NCBI GenBank assembly: GCA_030066625.1
Contig: JASJBG010000001.1
Coordinates: 1 to 64,000 of the forward strand
Length of the DNA: 64,000 nt
DNA from: Woeseiaceae bacterium
GTDB lineage: Bacteria; Pseudomonadota; Gammaproteobacteria; Steroidobacterales; Woeseiaceae
Direction of reading: 5' to 3'
Positions within the stretch are counted from its first letter, which is position 1, and each line of letters opens with the position of its first letter. The notes beneath the pieces are model-generated. The model saw only the letters and a list, made by a program, of their open reading frames with translations. It was not told where the DNA came from and did no database searches. Position numbers and translations under genes: made by a program. Shown piece by piece: positions 26,721 to 34,849 of the stretch.

Positions 26721-28058
26721 ATGCAGAACATGATTTCGGGACTGAAGCGCTCCGCGTCGGTCAAGGCGCTCGTCATCGGCGGGCTGATACTCGTGCTGTT
26801 AATCCCGGTGTCGATGATCAAGGGCGTTATCCACGACCGCGACTACGTGCACCAGCAGGCCCGCGCCGACATCATGCGCTCCTGGGGCAACGAACAGCTG
26901 GTCGCGGGCCCGGTGCTCGTGGTGCCGTATACCGAGACCCACATCAACGCGTACGGCCATCAGGTGATCGAGGAGAGTCGCGCCTACGTGCTGCCTTCGC
27001 GGCTGGAATACCGGACGGAGACCAGCCCCGAAGTCCGCTACCGCGGCATTCACAAGGTGCCCATCTATACGGCCAGGCTCGAGATTCGCGGCGAGTTTCC
27101 CGCGCTCGACGCGGAGAAACTGGGGCTCGTTGCTGCCGTCCTGAACTGGGAAAAGGCGGAGATCGCGCTGACCGTGACCGACGCGCGTGCGATTGCCGAA
27201 ACACCCGTTATCAATATCGGTGGCGAGCAGTCCCGCTTCGGACCCGGCGGTGTCGCCGTGCTCAAGGAGTTGCCTGCACCAATTGTTGCGCCTGCCGGCG
27301 AGCTGTTCGCGGACGGCGCCGAGTCGGCTCGTTTCTCGATGGAGCTGCGCGTCAAAGGCAGCGACGCGCTGCGGATCCTGCCGCTTGGCGACACGACGAT
27401 CGCGAGCATGACGTCGAGCTGGCCTAACCCCAGCTTCATCGGCAACTACCTGCCCGAGTCGCGCGAGATTTCGGACGACGGATTCACGGCGGACTGGCGC
27501 GTGGCGAGTCTCGGCCGTTCGCTGCCATCACAGTGGACCGGCGAGGCGTCCCTGAACACGCATCTGTACAGCGCGGCGTTCGGCGTCAACTTCTATATGC
27601 CGGTAAGCCTCTACCAGACGACGCTCAGGGCCAGCAAGTATGCGGTCCTGTTCATCGGCCTGTCCTTCGTGGCCTACTTCCTGTTCGAAATCATGGCGAA
27701 CCTGAGGCTGCACCCCTTGCAGTACCTGCTCGTCGGTTTTGCGAACGCACTCTTCTATCTGCTGTTGCTGTCATTCGCCGAGCACATGAGTTTCGGACTC
27801 GCCTACGCGCTGAGCGCGGCCGCCTCCACGACGCTGATCGCGGGCTACAGCATCGCGGTCCTCGGCAACCGCATGCGCGGCGTCATCATGACGACCATAC
27901 TCACGGTGCTGTACGCCTTCCTGTACATGACGCTCAAGGCGGAAAACTATGCACTGCTCGGGGGCGCGATCGGACTGTGGGTAGCGCTCGCACTGATCAT
28001 GTACCTGACCCGCCGGATCGACTGGTACTCGTACAGCAACAGAGCGAAAGCGTCCTAG
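26721..28058 (+). CDS. creD: Inner membrane protein CreD
   Basis: A 445-residue CreD-family protein. An N-terminal helix (ALVIGGLILVLLIPVSMI) is followed by a large periplasmic domain containing GPVLVVPY and VKGSDALRILPLGDTT, then by about six C-terminal helices including VAYFLFEIMANLRLHPLQYLL. In E. coli and Aeromonas, CreD belongs to the CreBC regulon and affects envelope integrity and beta-lactam tolerance. No creB or creC is present beside it. A strong ribosome site, GGAGGAGA, precedes the ATG. Confidence 0.93.
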   Translation: MQNMISGLKRSASVKALVIGGLILVLLIPVSMIKGVIHDRDYVHQQARADIMRSWGNEQLVAGPVLVVPYTETHINAYGHQVIEESRAYVLPSRLEYRTETSPEVRYRGIHKVPIYTARLEIRGEFPALDAEKLGLVAAVLNWEKAEIALTVTDARAIAETPVINIGGEQSRFGPGGVAVLKELPAPIVAPAGELFADGAESARFSMELRVKGSDALRILPLGDTTIASMTSSWPNPSFIGNYLPESREISDDGFTADWRVASLGRSLPSQWTGEASLNTHLYSAAFGVNFYMPVSLYQTTLRASKYAVLFIGLSFVAYFLFEIMANLRLHPLQYLLVGFANALFYLLLLSFAEHMSFGLAYALSAAASTTLIAGYSIAVLGNRMRGVIMTTILTVLYAFLYMTLKAENYALLGGAIGLWVALALIMYLTRRIDWYSYSNRAKAS

Positions 28059-28066
28059 GTACGCCC

Positions 28067-28090
28067 GGCGGCCGTCGTCAGGCGGCCGCC
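28067..28090 (+). terminator. Possible creD terminator
   Basis: GGCGGCC at 28067-28073 pairs with GGCCGCC at 28084-28090 across a 10-base loop and is followed by TTCTTCC. It overlaps the last codons of the convergent methyltransferase gene. Confidence 0.4.
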
Positions 28091-28875
28091 TTCTTCCTGA
28101 CCAGGGCGCGTGCCTTGCTCGCGACCGGAACCAGCGAATAGAACGCGTTCGCGAACTGCTTGTTCGAGTAGGTCCGCCAGACGAGCAGCTCGAAACCGGT
28201 CTGCTCGAGCAGGTACTCGAAGGACTCGCGGCAGAACTCGTTGACGTGGCCTGGGCGCCAGTCTTCAGAGAACTTCTTGTTCTTGAGGCCGCGGTTCTTC
28301 AGCAGGCGCTTGGTCGAGTAGCTGACCGAGTTCGTGTTGGGAAACTCGAGCAGAGACAGCCCGCCTTCCTTCAGCAGGTCGCCGATCTTGGTCATCGCGA
28401 GTTTCGAGTCGGGCAGGTGCTCCAGCACGTGCCGCAGCACGACGACGTCGTACTGCTCGTTGTCCGGGTTCTCGTAATCGAGGAAATTGCCGACGATGAC
28501 GTCGAAACCCTGGTCCTCGCGAATATTGTTGGCGGCCTCCGCCGACAGCTCCATGCCGCGCACCTGCCAGCCGGCCTCGCGCGCCGGGTACAGGAGGCCG
28601 CCCGAGCCGCAGCCGATATCCAGCAGCGTGCCTGGTTCCGGAGCGTGTTTCTGAAGGAAATCGAAGCTCTGACGGTTGTCGCGGTTGTACTTGTGCTCGG
28701 TATCGAGCGGGCTCACGTAGGTCTCGGTGTACTGGGTCTGGTCCGTTCCGCAGTCGAGATCGTAATTCCACAGCGTGCAGCGACCACAGCGATAGTAGTC
28801 GAGATTGCTGTGGCGCCCGTCGCGCATCCACAGGGTCAGGTCGTCGCTGCCACAGAGTCGGCATTCGGTAAGCAT
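28078..28875 (-). CDS. Class I SAM-dependent methyltransferase with N-terminal zinc finger
   Basis: A 265-residue methyltransferase. Four N-terminal cysteines (CRLCG and CGRC at about 5-8 and 30-33) suggest a zinc knuckle, and motif I is LLDIGCGSGG with LRHVLEHLPD downstream. This layout is common among enzymes that methylate sugars or lipid-linked intermediates in envelope or natural-product pathways; the substrate here cannot be read. The C-terminal tail is basic. It is convergent with creD and divergent from the sigma factor. Confidence 0.8.
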   Translation of the reverse strand: MLTECRLCGSDDLTLWMRDGRHSNLDYYRCGRCTLWNYDLDCGTDQTQYTETYVSPLDTEHKYNRDNRQSFDFLQKHAPEPGTLLDIGCGSGGLLYPAREAGWQVRGMELSAEAANNIREDQGFDVIVGNFLDYENPDNEQYDVVVLRHVLEHLPDSKLAMTKIGDLLKEGGLSLLEFPNTNSVSYSTKRLLKNRGLKNKKFSEDWRPGHVNEFCRESFEYLLEQTGFELLVWRTYSNKQFANAFYSLVPVASKARALVRKKAAA

Positions 28876-28964
28876 GGCGTGATTTTACACACCGAATGTG
28901 ACGCAGCTTAAGTTTTCAGGCCCGTTTCCTTGTGCCCGCGCCCCTCGGGGCTAGACTCGGGCGC

Positions 28965-29507
28965 ATGAGTCCAACCAGCACCGAGGTCTTCGAACGCGTC
29001 GTGCGGCCGCACTTCGACCGGCTGTACCGGCTGGCGTGGCGCCTCGCCGGTAGCAAGGCCGAGGCCGAGGACCTGTTCCAGGAGGTGCTGATCAAGGCCT
29101 TCGCGAAGCTCGACGAGCTCGTGACCATCGACGAACCGGGCTCATGGCTGAGCCGCGTGATGTACAACCTGTTCATCGACGAGCGGCGCCGCTTCAGCCG
29201 CCGGCGGCTGGTCATCGTCGAGGAAGGGCAGTTGCCGGGCGACGGCCTGGCCGCCTTCGAGGGCGGACCGACGCCCACCGGCGACCACGAACGCCTCGAG
29301 AAATTCGAGCGTCTCGAACGGGCGCTCGACCAGCTCAGCGTCGAACATCGCATCATCGTGCTGCTGCACGACACCGAGGGCTACAAGCTGACGGAGATTG
29401 AAGCGCTGACGGGCACGCCCGTTGGAACGATAAAGTCGCGGCTGCACCGGGCGCGCGCCAGATTACGTCAAATACTCACCGACGATGGAACCCTTTCGTC
29501 GCCATGA
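28965..29507 (+). CDS. ECF-type RNA polymerase sigma factor
   Basis: A 180-residue extracytoplasmic-function sigma factor with region 2 (HFDRLYRLAWRLAGSKAEAE then DLFQEVLIKAFAKL) and region 4 (YKLTEIEALTGTPVGTIKSR, then LHRARARLRQIL). The ATG at 28965 is chosen over the GTG at 28932 because the added residues lie outside the conserved region. The next gene encodes a small membrane protein whose position fits an anti-sigma factor. No ECF consensus promoter could be recognised confidently in the 89 bases upstream. Confidence 0.92.
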   Translation: MSPTSTEVFERVVRPHFDRLYRLAWRLAGSKAEAEDLFQEVLIKAFAKLDELVTIDEPGSWLSRVMYNLFIDERRRFSRRRLVIVEEGQLPGDGLAAFEGGPTPTGDHERLEKFERLERALDQLSVEHRIIVLLHDTEGYKLTEIEALTGTPVGTIKSRLHRARARLRQILTDDGTLSSP

Positions 29508-29535
29508 ACGTGTAAGGGGCAAGAGAGCTCACACG

Positions 29536-30078
29536 ATGACTGACAACACGCAAAACACGGACGCCATGGAGCAGGAGCTCCTGGCATTGCTAAAGGACTA
29601 CCCGATGCCCGACGCCACCGCAGGATTCTACGACCAGGCCTTGGTCCGCGCCGCCCACGAGGGCACGCGCCGACAGCGGAATCGCTGGATCATGACCGGT
29701 TTCGGTGGCGCGGTAGCAGCAGGTCTCGCGATCCTCATTGTAAGCGGGACGTTCTTCCAGGCACCCGAAGCACCGGTCGCCGACCCCGGTATCCCCGGCG
29801 TGACGATCGCGCTCGCGGAGCCGCGCACCGTGAATCTCGTGTTTTCGTCAGCCGAGGCGCTCGATACGGCAACGCTGACCGTATCGCTGCCCCCAGGCAT
29901 CGAGCTCGCCGGCTTCCCGGGCCAGAGTGAAGTGACCTGGGAGACGAGCCTCGCCGAGGGCAGGAACCTGCTGCCGCTCAAGCTGCTCGCCGTAACGCCG
30001 GCAGGGGGCGAAGTCCTCGCCCGCCTCGAACATGATGATCGTGACCGGACCTTCCGGTTGCGTGTGGACGTGAGTTAG
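29536..30078 (+). CDS. Probable membrane anti-sigma factor
   Basis: A 180-residue protein: a cytoplasmic N-terminal helical segment of about 45 residues (EQELLALLKDYPMPDATAGF), one membrane helix (FGGAVAAGLAILIVSGTFF, about residues 55-73) and a periplasmic beta-rich domain. It lies 28 bases after the ECF sigma gene, the classic place for its inhibitor. It has no HxxxCxxC zinc anti-sigma motif, so it is not a ZAS-type factor. The anti-sigma role is inferred from layout and position. The ATG at 29536 is preferred over 29485, which would overlap the sigma gene. Confidence 0.7.
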   Translation: MTDNTQNTDAMEQELLALLKDYPMPDATAGFYDQALVRAAHEGTRRQRNRWIMTGFGGAVAAGLAILIVSGTFFQAPEAPVADPGIPGVTIALAEPRTVNLVFSSAEALDTATLTVSLPPGIELAGFPGQSEVTWETSLAEGRNLLPLKLLAVTPAGGEVLARLEHDDRDRTFRLRVDVS

Positions 30079-30125
30079 GGACACCGGACAAGGGATTCCG
30101 GCCAGAGGTTTTACGGAGCAAGACG

Positions 30126-30773
30126 ATGAAAGAATTCAATATTTTCCTGGCAACGCTGGTACTGACCGCGTTTGCGATGTACCCGGCCTCTGCGCTGGCC
30201 GACGATCTCGATGATCTCGAGGTCACGATGGAAGTCTTCGACAACGAGGCGAGCTTCGACTCCGATATCGCCGAGATGCGTGGTCCCGAGGACGACGAAC
30301 TCGACGACGTCGACGAGGACGACGAAGACGATCGAGAAGACGGCGATGCCGACGATGCTCGCGACGAAGAGGACGACGAGGACGAGCGCGACGAAGAAGA
30401 GTCGGCCGATATCGACGACGAGATGCGCGACGAAGAACGTGACGACGACTTCGAGGACGAGCTCGAAGAAGAGTCCGAGGAAGACTTCGACGGCGACGAG
30501 GACTTCCGTGAGGACGAAGAACTCGACGATAGCGAAGACGATTTCGAGGAAGAGGTCGGCGAAGACCTCGACCTGGAAGACGAGTTTGACGATCGCGAAG
30601 AGGAAGAAGACGACATGGGCGACGACGATCTCGGCGATGACGAGATGGAAAGCGACATGGACGATTCCGCTGAAAGCGTCGACGAGCTCGAAGACGAGAT
30701 GGACGACGATGGGTCGGACGACGACGGTGACGACCTCGGGGATGACGAGAGCAGCGACAGCGCTGACATCTAA
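30126..30773 (+). CDS. Exported, extremely acidic Asp/Glu-rich protein
   Basis: A 215-residue protein with a signal peptide (FLATLVLTAFAMYPASALA, cut after about residue 25). Well over half of the mature residues are Asp or Glu, in runs broken by Arg, Ser, Phe and Leu; there is no cysteine and hardly any lysine. It is very probably disordered and could bind calcium, other cations or basic proteins outside the membrane. It shares direction and close spacing (47 bases) with the sigma and anti-sigma genes and is followed by two terminator-like hairpins, so it looks like the last gene of that operon. No family recognised. Confidence 0.8.
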   Translation: MKEFNIFLATLVLTAFAMYPASALADDLDDLEVTMEVFDNEASFDSDIAEMRGPEDDELDDVDEDDEDDREDGDADDARDEEDDEDERDEEESADIDDEMRDEERDDDFEDELEEESEEDFDGDEDFREDEELDDSEDDFEEEVGEDLDLEDEFDDREEEEDDMGDDDLGDDEMESDMDDSAESVDELEDEMDDDGSDDDGDDLGDDESSDSADI

Positions 30774-30782
30774 GGCTCTGGA

Positions 30783-30813
30783 ACGGCGGTCCGTGCTCTT
30801 CCCGGACCGCCGT
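30783..30813 (+). terminator. Perfect 11-bp hairpin after the acidic-protein gene
   Basis: ACGGCGGTCCG at 30783-30793 pairs perfectly with CGGACCGCCGT at 30803-30813 around a 9-base loop, starting 10 bases after the stop codon. There is no T run directly after it, so it may be a processing or stabilising structure rather than a full intrinsic terminator. Confidence 0.5.
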
Positions 30814-30847
30814 CATTGAGTCGGGCCAGGGACGACCCGGACCATTT

Positions 30848-30880
30848 ATCCCCCGTCAGCTCGCGCTTTCGGGGGATTTT
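30848..30880 (+). terminator. Probable intrinsic terminator of the sigma/acidic-protein operon
   Basis: ATCCCCCG at 30848-30855 pairs with CGGGGGAT at 30870-30877 across a 14-base loop, and the stem runs into TTTTC. This is the better terminator of the two structures behind the acidic-protein gene. Confidence 0.55.
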
Positions 30881-30953
30881 CTTGCCGGAATCCGGGACTG
30901 CGTCATAGTTTTTTCGGGCGCAGACGGTAGTCTTCAAAATCTGACATAACGCA

Positions 30954-32585
30954 TTGTTGTTAATCGCTTGGGGCCGAACGATTTGCACGAACGCTAAAAT
31001 TACCGCGTGGGTCGCGACCTGCCTGCTGTCGCTGCTTTCCGGGGCGGCATTCGCCATGACCGGCCCGCAGTATTTCGACGATGGCAACCGCCTGTTTCGC
31101 GACGACCTGTACCACGCCGCGCTGCTGCGCTACCGGCAGGCCGCGGAGGCGGGCTACGACACGCCGCTGTTGCACTACAACACCGGCGTCGCACACTACA
31201 AGGCCGGCCAGCATATCCGCGCGCGCGAGTCCCTGGAGAAGGCTCTTGCGTCGCCGACGCTCAGGGTCGTCACCACGTACAACCTGGGCCTGAACGCCTA
31301 CGCCCTCGGCGACCGCGACGAGGCGCTGAAGTGGTTTCGACTCGCCCGTGACCAGCAGCAGAACGAGCAGATCTCGAAATACGCCCGCATCGCTATCTCA
31401 CGCATCCAGCGCGTGGAGATCGAGAACGACCCGATCATTCGTGAAGCGCGCAGACGCGAGAAGGAACGCCAGTTCGCGAACCTCGAACTGCGTGCCCGTG
31501 TGAGCTTCGGCAACGACAGCAACGTATTTCGCAGCCCCAGCGAACCCTACATTGACTTCGCGGACCCGGCGCAGCCGACCGTCGTCCCGGTGGTGCAGTC
31601 GGGCGCCTTCATGCCCGTCTCCATGAGCGCCAAGTACCAGGTCAACGCGTATGAGAAAGAAGGTTTCTTCGGTGCCTACCGGCTCGCGGGCCGCTATTAC
31701 CAGGACAAGGAGCTCGACAACGCCAACGAGTTCCTGCACGAACTGAGCTTCGGCAGCGAGTATCGCAATCGCGACGAGGAAAACGAGCGCGATCGACGCG
31801 TTTACTCGGCGTTTCGGATTGCGCAAAACGACGAAGTCTATTTCGACCCGGATGACGGCGGCTCGCGCGTCGTTAACGGTACCGACATCTCGGATCGCTT
31901 CAAGTACGTTCGCTACGGACCCGAACTGACCTTCCGGCAGTCTTACCGGCGTTTCGCGCTGGGCCTGAAGGTCAAGGGCCAGCTGTGGGACTACGAAGAG
32001 GTCGAGGAGGTCCCTGCCTACGATCACGAGTACTTCCTTTTTGGCGGCTACGGCCAGTACAAGTTCACCCGCACGTCGCTGCTGCGATTCTCGGCGGACC
32101 GCTACACCCGCCGCTACTCGGACCGTCGCGCGCGTGACCTCGACGGCACGATCGACATCGACAACGACAACCTGCGCCTCGACTACCTCGACCTGGGCGT
32201 GACCGCGCGACAGCGCATCACGGACACGATGTGGTTCGGCGTCGAATATCAGCGCCGCGAGCGGACCGACCAATTCGTTGGTTACAACGACTACACGCGT
32301 GACAGCTACGGCGGCGAGATCCACCTGGGTCTCGGCGGGCGCTTCGACCTGGAAGCCTCCGGCTACTACCGCCTGTACAACTTCCCGAATGCGTTCGCGT
32401 TCAACAACCCGGTCATCGGTGCAAAAACGCTCGAGTCCGTCGACATCAACGTGATCGCCACCTACCGGATGACCCGCAGCCTGTACCTCGTCTTCGAGGC
32501 CTCCGTGGACGAACGCGCGTCGACCGATACGCGCATCCAGTACGACCGCAACCAGTACGTTTTGGGAGTCCGTTGGGAGCCCTAG
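30954..32585 (+). CDS. TPR protein with C-terminal outer-membrane beta-barrel
   Basis: A 543-residue exported protein. After a signal sequence (AWVATCLLSLLSGAAFA) comes a TPR-like domain at about residues 35-160 (RQAAEAGYDTPLLHYNTGVA, HYKAGQHIRARESLEKALA, YNLGLNAYALGDRDEALKWF). From about residue 175 to the end the chain alternates polar and aromatic residues in strands separated by acidic loops, closing with YDRNQYVLGVRWEP, typical of an outer-membrane barrel. This periplasmic-TPR plus barrel layout is that of Slam-type surface translocators, but homology is unproven. The start is probably TTG at 30954 or 30957; there is no suitable ATG. Confidence 0.75.
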   Translation: MLLIAWGRTICTNAKITAWVATCLLSLLSGAAFAMTGPQYFDDGNRLFRDDLYHAALLRYRQAAEAGYDTPLLHYNTGVAHYKAGQHIRARESLEKALASPTLRVVTTYNLGLNAYALGDRDEALKWFRLARDQQQNEQISKYARIAISRIQRVEIENDPIIREARRREKERQFANLELRARVSFGNDSNVFRSPSEPYIDFADPAQPTVVPVVQSGAFMPVSMSAKYQVNAYEKEGFFGAYRLAGRYYQDKELDNANEFLHELSFGSEYRNRDEENERDRRVYSAFRIAQNDEVYFDPDDGGSRVVNGTDISDRFKYVRYGPELTFRQSYRRFALGLKVKGQLWDYEEVEEVPAYDHEYFLFGGYGQYKFTRTSLLRFSADRYTRRYSDRRARDLDGTIDIDNDNLRLDYLDLGVTARQRITDTMWFGVEYQRRERTDQFVGYNDYTRDSYGGEIHLGLGGRFDLEASGYYRLYNFPNAFAFNNPVIGAKTLESVDINVIATYRMTRSLYLVFEASVDERASTDTRIQYDRNQYVLGVRWEP

Positions 32586-32634
32586 AACCTGTTAGAATCG
32601 CGGGCTTCGCCACACCCTGGTCCGCGTTTCTTAC

Positions 32635-34806
32635 ATGGACGTCACGCCGATACTCGAACACCTGAACGACGCGCAGCGCGAGGCCGTCACGGCCCCCGAC
32701 CAGCCGACGCTCGTGATTGCAGGTGCGGGCAGCGGCAAGACCCGGGTACTCGTTCACCGCGCCGCCTGGCTCATCGACGTCGAAGGCGTCAGCCCGAATG
32801 CCCTTTTGGCTGTAACCTTCACCAACAAAGCCGCGGCCGAGATGCGCAGCCGCATCGAGAACCTGCTCGGCATTCCCGTCCGGCACCTCTGGATCGGCAC
32901 CTTTCACGGTCTTGCGCACCGGCTGCTCAGGCGCCACTGGCGCGAGGCGAAGCTGCCGCAGAACTTCCAGATCATCGATTCCGACGACCAGCAGCGACTG
33001 ATCAAGCGGCTGCTGAGGAACCTGGGCGAGGACGACGGTCGCTGGCCGCCTCGCGAGATCCAGTGGTTCATCAACGCGCAGAAGGACGAAGGCCTGCGCC
33101 CGGAGCACATGGACGACGAGAACGACTCGGACCGGCGACAGAGGATCGTTTTCTACAAGGAATACCAGGCGCTGTGCGAGCGCGGCGGCCTCGTCGACTT
33201 CGCTGAGCTCCTGCTGCGCGCCCACGAGCTCTGGCGCGACAATCCCGAGCTGCTCGCGCACTACCAGCGACGCTTCCAGCACCTGCTGGTCGACGAGTTC
33301 CAGGACACCAACGCGATCCAGTATGCCTGGCTGCGGCTCCTGGCCGGCAAGGACGGCATTCCCTTCGTCGTCGGCGACGACGACCAGTCGATCTACCGCT
33401 GGCGGGGCGCCCGCGTCGAGCATATTCACCAATTCCAGAAGGACTTCCCGGGCACGGCAATCGTCAAACTCGAACAGAACTACCGTTCGACGGCGACGAT
33501 CCTCAATGCCGCCAACGCCGTCATTGCGAACAACAGCGCCCGCATGGGCAAGAACCTGTGGACCGAGGGCGCCGAGGGCGAGCCGATCAAGGTCTATGCC
33601 GCGTATAACGAGCGCGACGAAGCCGACTTCGTGATCGGTCGCCTGAAAGACTGGATCGCCCAGGGCAACGCGCGCGCCGACGCCGCCATCCTGTATCGCT
33701 CCAACGCGCAGTCGCGAGTGCTCGAGGAAGGCCTCATCAACAGCGGCATCCCCTATCGCGTATACGGCGGCCTGCGGTTCTTCGAGCGCGCCGAGATCAA
33801 GGACGCGCTCGCCTACCTGCGGCTCATCGCCAGCCGTGACGACGACGCCTCGTTCGAGCGCGTCGTCAACAAGCCGACCCGCGGCATCGGTGCGCGCACG
33901 GTTGAGCTGATGCGCGAATACGCCCGCGCCAACAGCTGTTCGCTGTGGCGGGCCGCCGCCGCGCTGGCCAGCGACGAGCTCACCAGCCGGGCGGCCAACG
34001 CCGTGCTGGCGTTCATCCACCTGGTCGAGCGCATGGCAAACGAGGTTCGCGACCTCGAGCTCGAGGACAAGGTCGATCACGTCATTCATGCCAGCGGGCT
34101 CATCGAGTTCTTCAAGAAGGACAAAGGCGAGAAAGGCGAGACCCGGGTCGAGAACCTGCTCGAACTCGTCAGCGCGGCAAAGAGCTTCGAGCCGGACCCG
34201 AACGAGGAGATGCCGCCGCTCGATGAATTTTTGTCGCACGCGGCGCTCGAGGCCGGCGAAGGACAGGCCGGCGCCTGGGAGGACTGTGTCCAGCTCATGA
34301 CGATGCACTCCGCGAAAGGGCTGGAGTTTCCGCTCGTATTCCTGTCGGGCATGGAGGACGGCCTGTTCCCGCACCAGCGTTCCATCATGGACCCGAACGG
34401 CCTCGAGGAAGAGCGCCGGCTGTGCTACGTCGGCATCACGCGGGCGAAACAGACGCTGTACGTCACCTACGCCGAGCAGCGGCGGCTGCACGGCATGGAC
34501 AACTACTCCGTGCCGTCCCGGTTCATCAACGAGATTCCGGCCGAATACGTAGAAGAAGTCCGACCGCGCGTACAGGTGTCGCGGCCGATGCCGGCGAGAC
34601 AGCGCTATACCGGCCGACGCACGCCGGTCGACACCGGCGAGGACCTGGGCGTTCGCCTCGGCCAGCGGGTTCGGCACCAGAAATTCGGCGACGGCGTCGT
34701 GCTCAACTGCGAGGGTCAGGGCGCGCACATGCAGGTGCACGTCAATTTTGAGACAGAGGGCACGAAAATCCTCGTCTACCGATATGCGAATCTCGAACTG
34801 ATGTAA
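32635..34806 (+). CDS. uvrD: DNA helicase II UvrD
   Basis: A 723-residue superfamily 1A helicase that unwinds DNA in nucleotide excision and mismatch repair. Motif I is GAGSGKTRVL at about residues 30-39, motif II is DEFQDTN, the QxxxYRS motif is LEQNYRSTATIL and motif V is TMHSAKGLEFPLVFLSGMED. The C-terminal segment (RVRHQKFGDGVVLNCEG) is the conserved UvrD tail that contacts RNA polymerase, which separates UvrD from Rep. Length is normal. Confidence 0.96.
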   Translation: MDVTPILEHLNDAQREAVTAPDQPTLVIAGAGSGKTRVLVHRAAWLIDVEGVSPNALLAVTFTNKAAAEMRSRIENLLGIPVRHLWIGTFHGLAHRLLRRHWREAKLPQNFQIIDSDDQQRLIKRLLRNLGEDDGRWPPREIQWFINAQKDEGLRPEHMDDENDSDRRQRIVFYKEYQALCERGGLVDFAELLLRAHELWRDNPELLAHYQRRFQHLLVDEFQDTNAIQYAWLRLLAGKDGIPFVVGDDDQSIYRWRGARVEHIHQFQKDFPGTAIVKLEQNYRSTATILNAANAVIANNSARMGKNLWTEGAEGEPIKVYAAYNERDEADFVIGRLKDWIAQGNARADAAILYRSNAQSRVLEEGLINSGIPYRVYGGLRFFERAEIKDALAYLRLIASRDDDASFERVVNKPTRGIGARTVELMREYARANSCSLWRAAAALASDELTSRAANAVLAFIHLVERMANEVRDLELEDKVDHVIHASGLIEFFKKDKGEKGETRVENLLELVSAAKSFEPDPNEEMPPLDEFLSHAALEAGEGQAGAWEDCVQLMTMHSAKGLEFPLVFLSGMEDGLFPHQRSIMDPNGLEEERRLCYVGITRAKQTLYVTYAEQRRLHGMDNYSVPSRFINEIPAEYVEEVRPRVQVSRPMPARQRYTGRRTPVDTGEDLGVRLGQRVRHQKFGDGVVLNCEGQGAHMQVHVNFETEGTKILVYRYANLELM

Positions 34807-34816
34807 AATACCGGCC

Positions 34817-34832
34817 AGGGCAGGGCTGCCCT
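34817..34832 (+). terminator. Short hairpin between uvrD and trkA
   Basis: AGGGCAG at 34817-34823 pairs with CTGCCCT at 34826-34832, set inside GGCC/GGCC flanks. It has no T tract and stands 17 bases before the trkA ATG, so it may be a weak terminator or a leader structure. Confidence 0.3.
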
Positions 34833-34849
34833 AAGGCCTTCTCAGAACA

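Noticed and set aside
29978..30769. A serine-rich minus-strand frame opposite the acidic-protein gene
   Set aside because: Runs of GAC/GAG codons read backwards give Ser codons, so the composition is an artefact. The plus-strand frame has the signal peptide.
32446..34740. A 764-codon open frame on the minus strand opposite uvrD
   Set aside because: Same shadow effect; uvrD carries all helicase motifs on the plus strand and the antisense product has no recognisable features.
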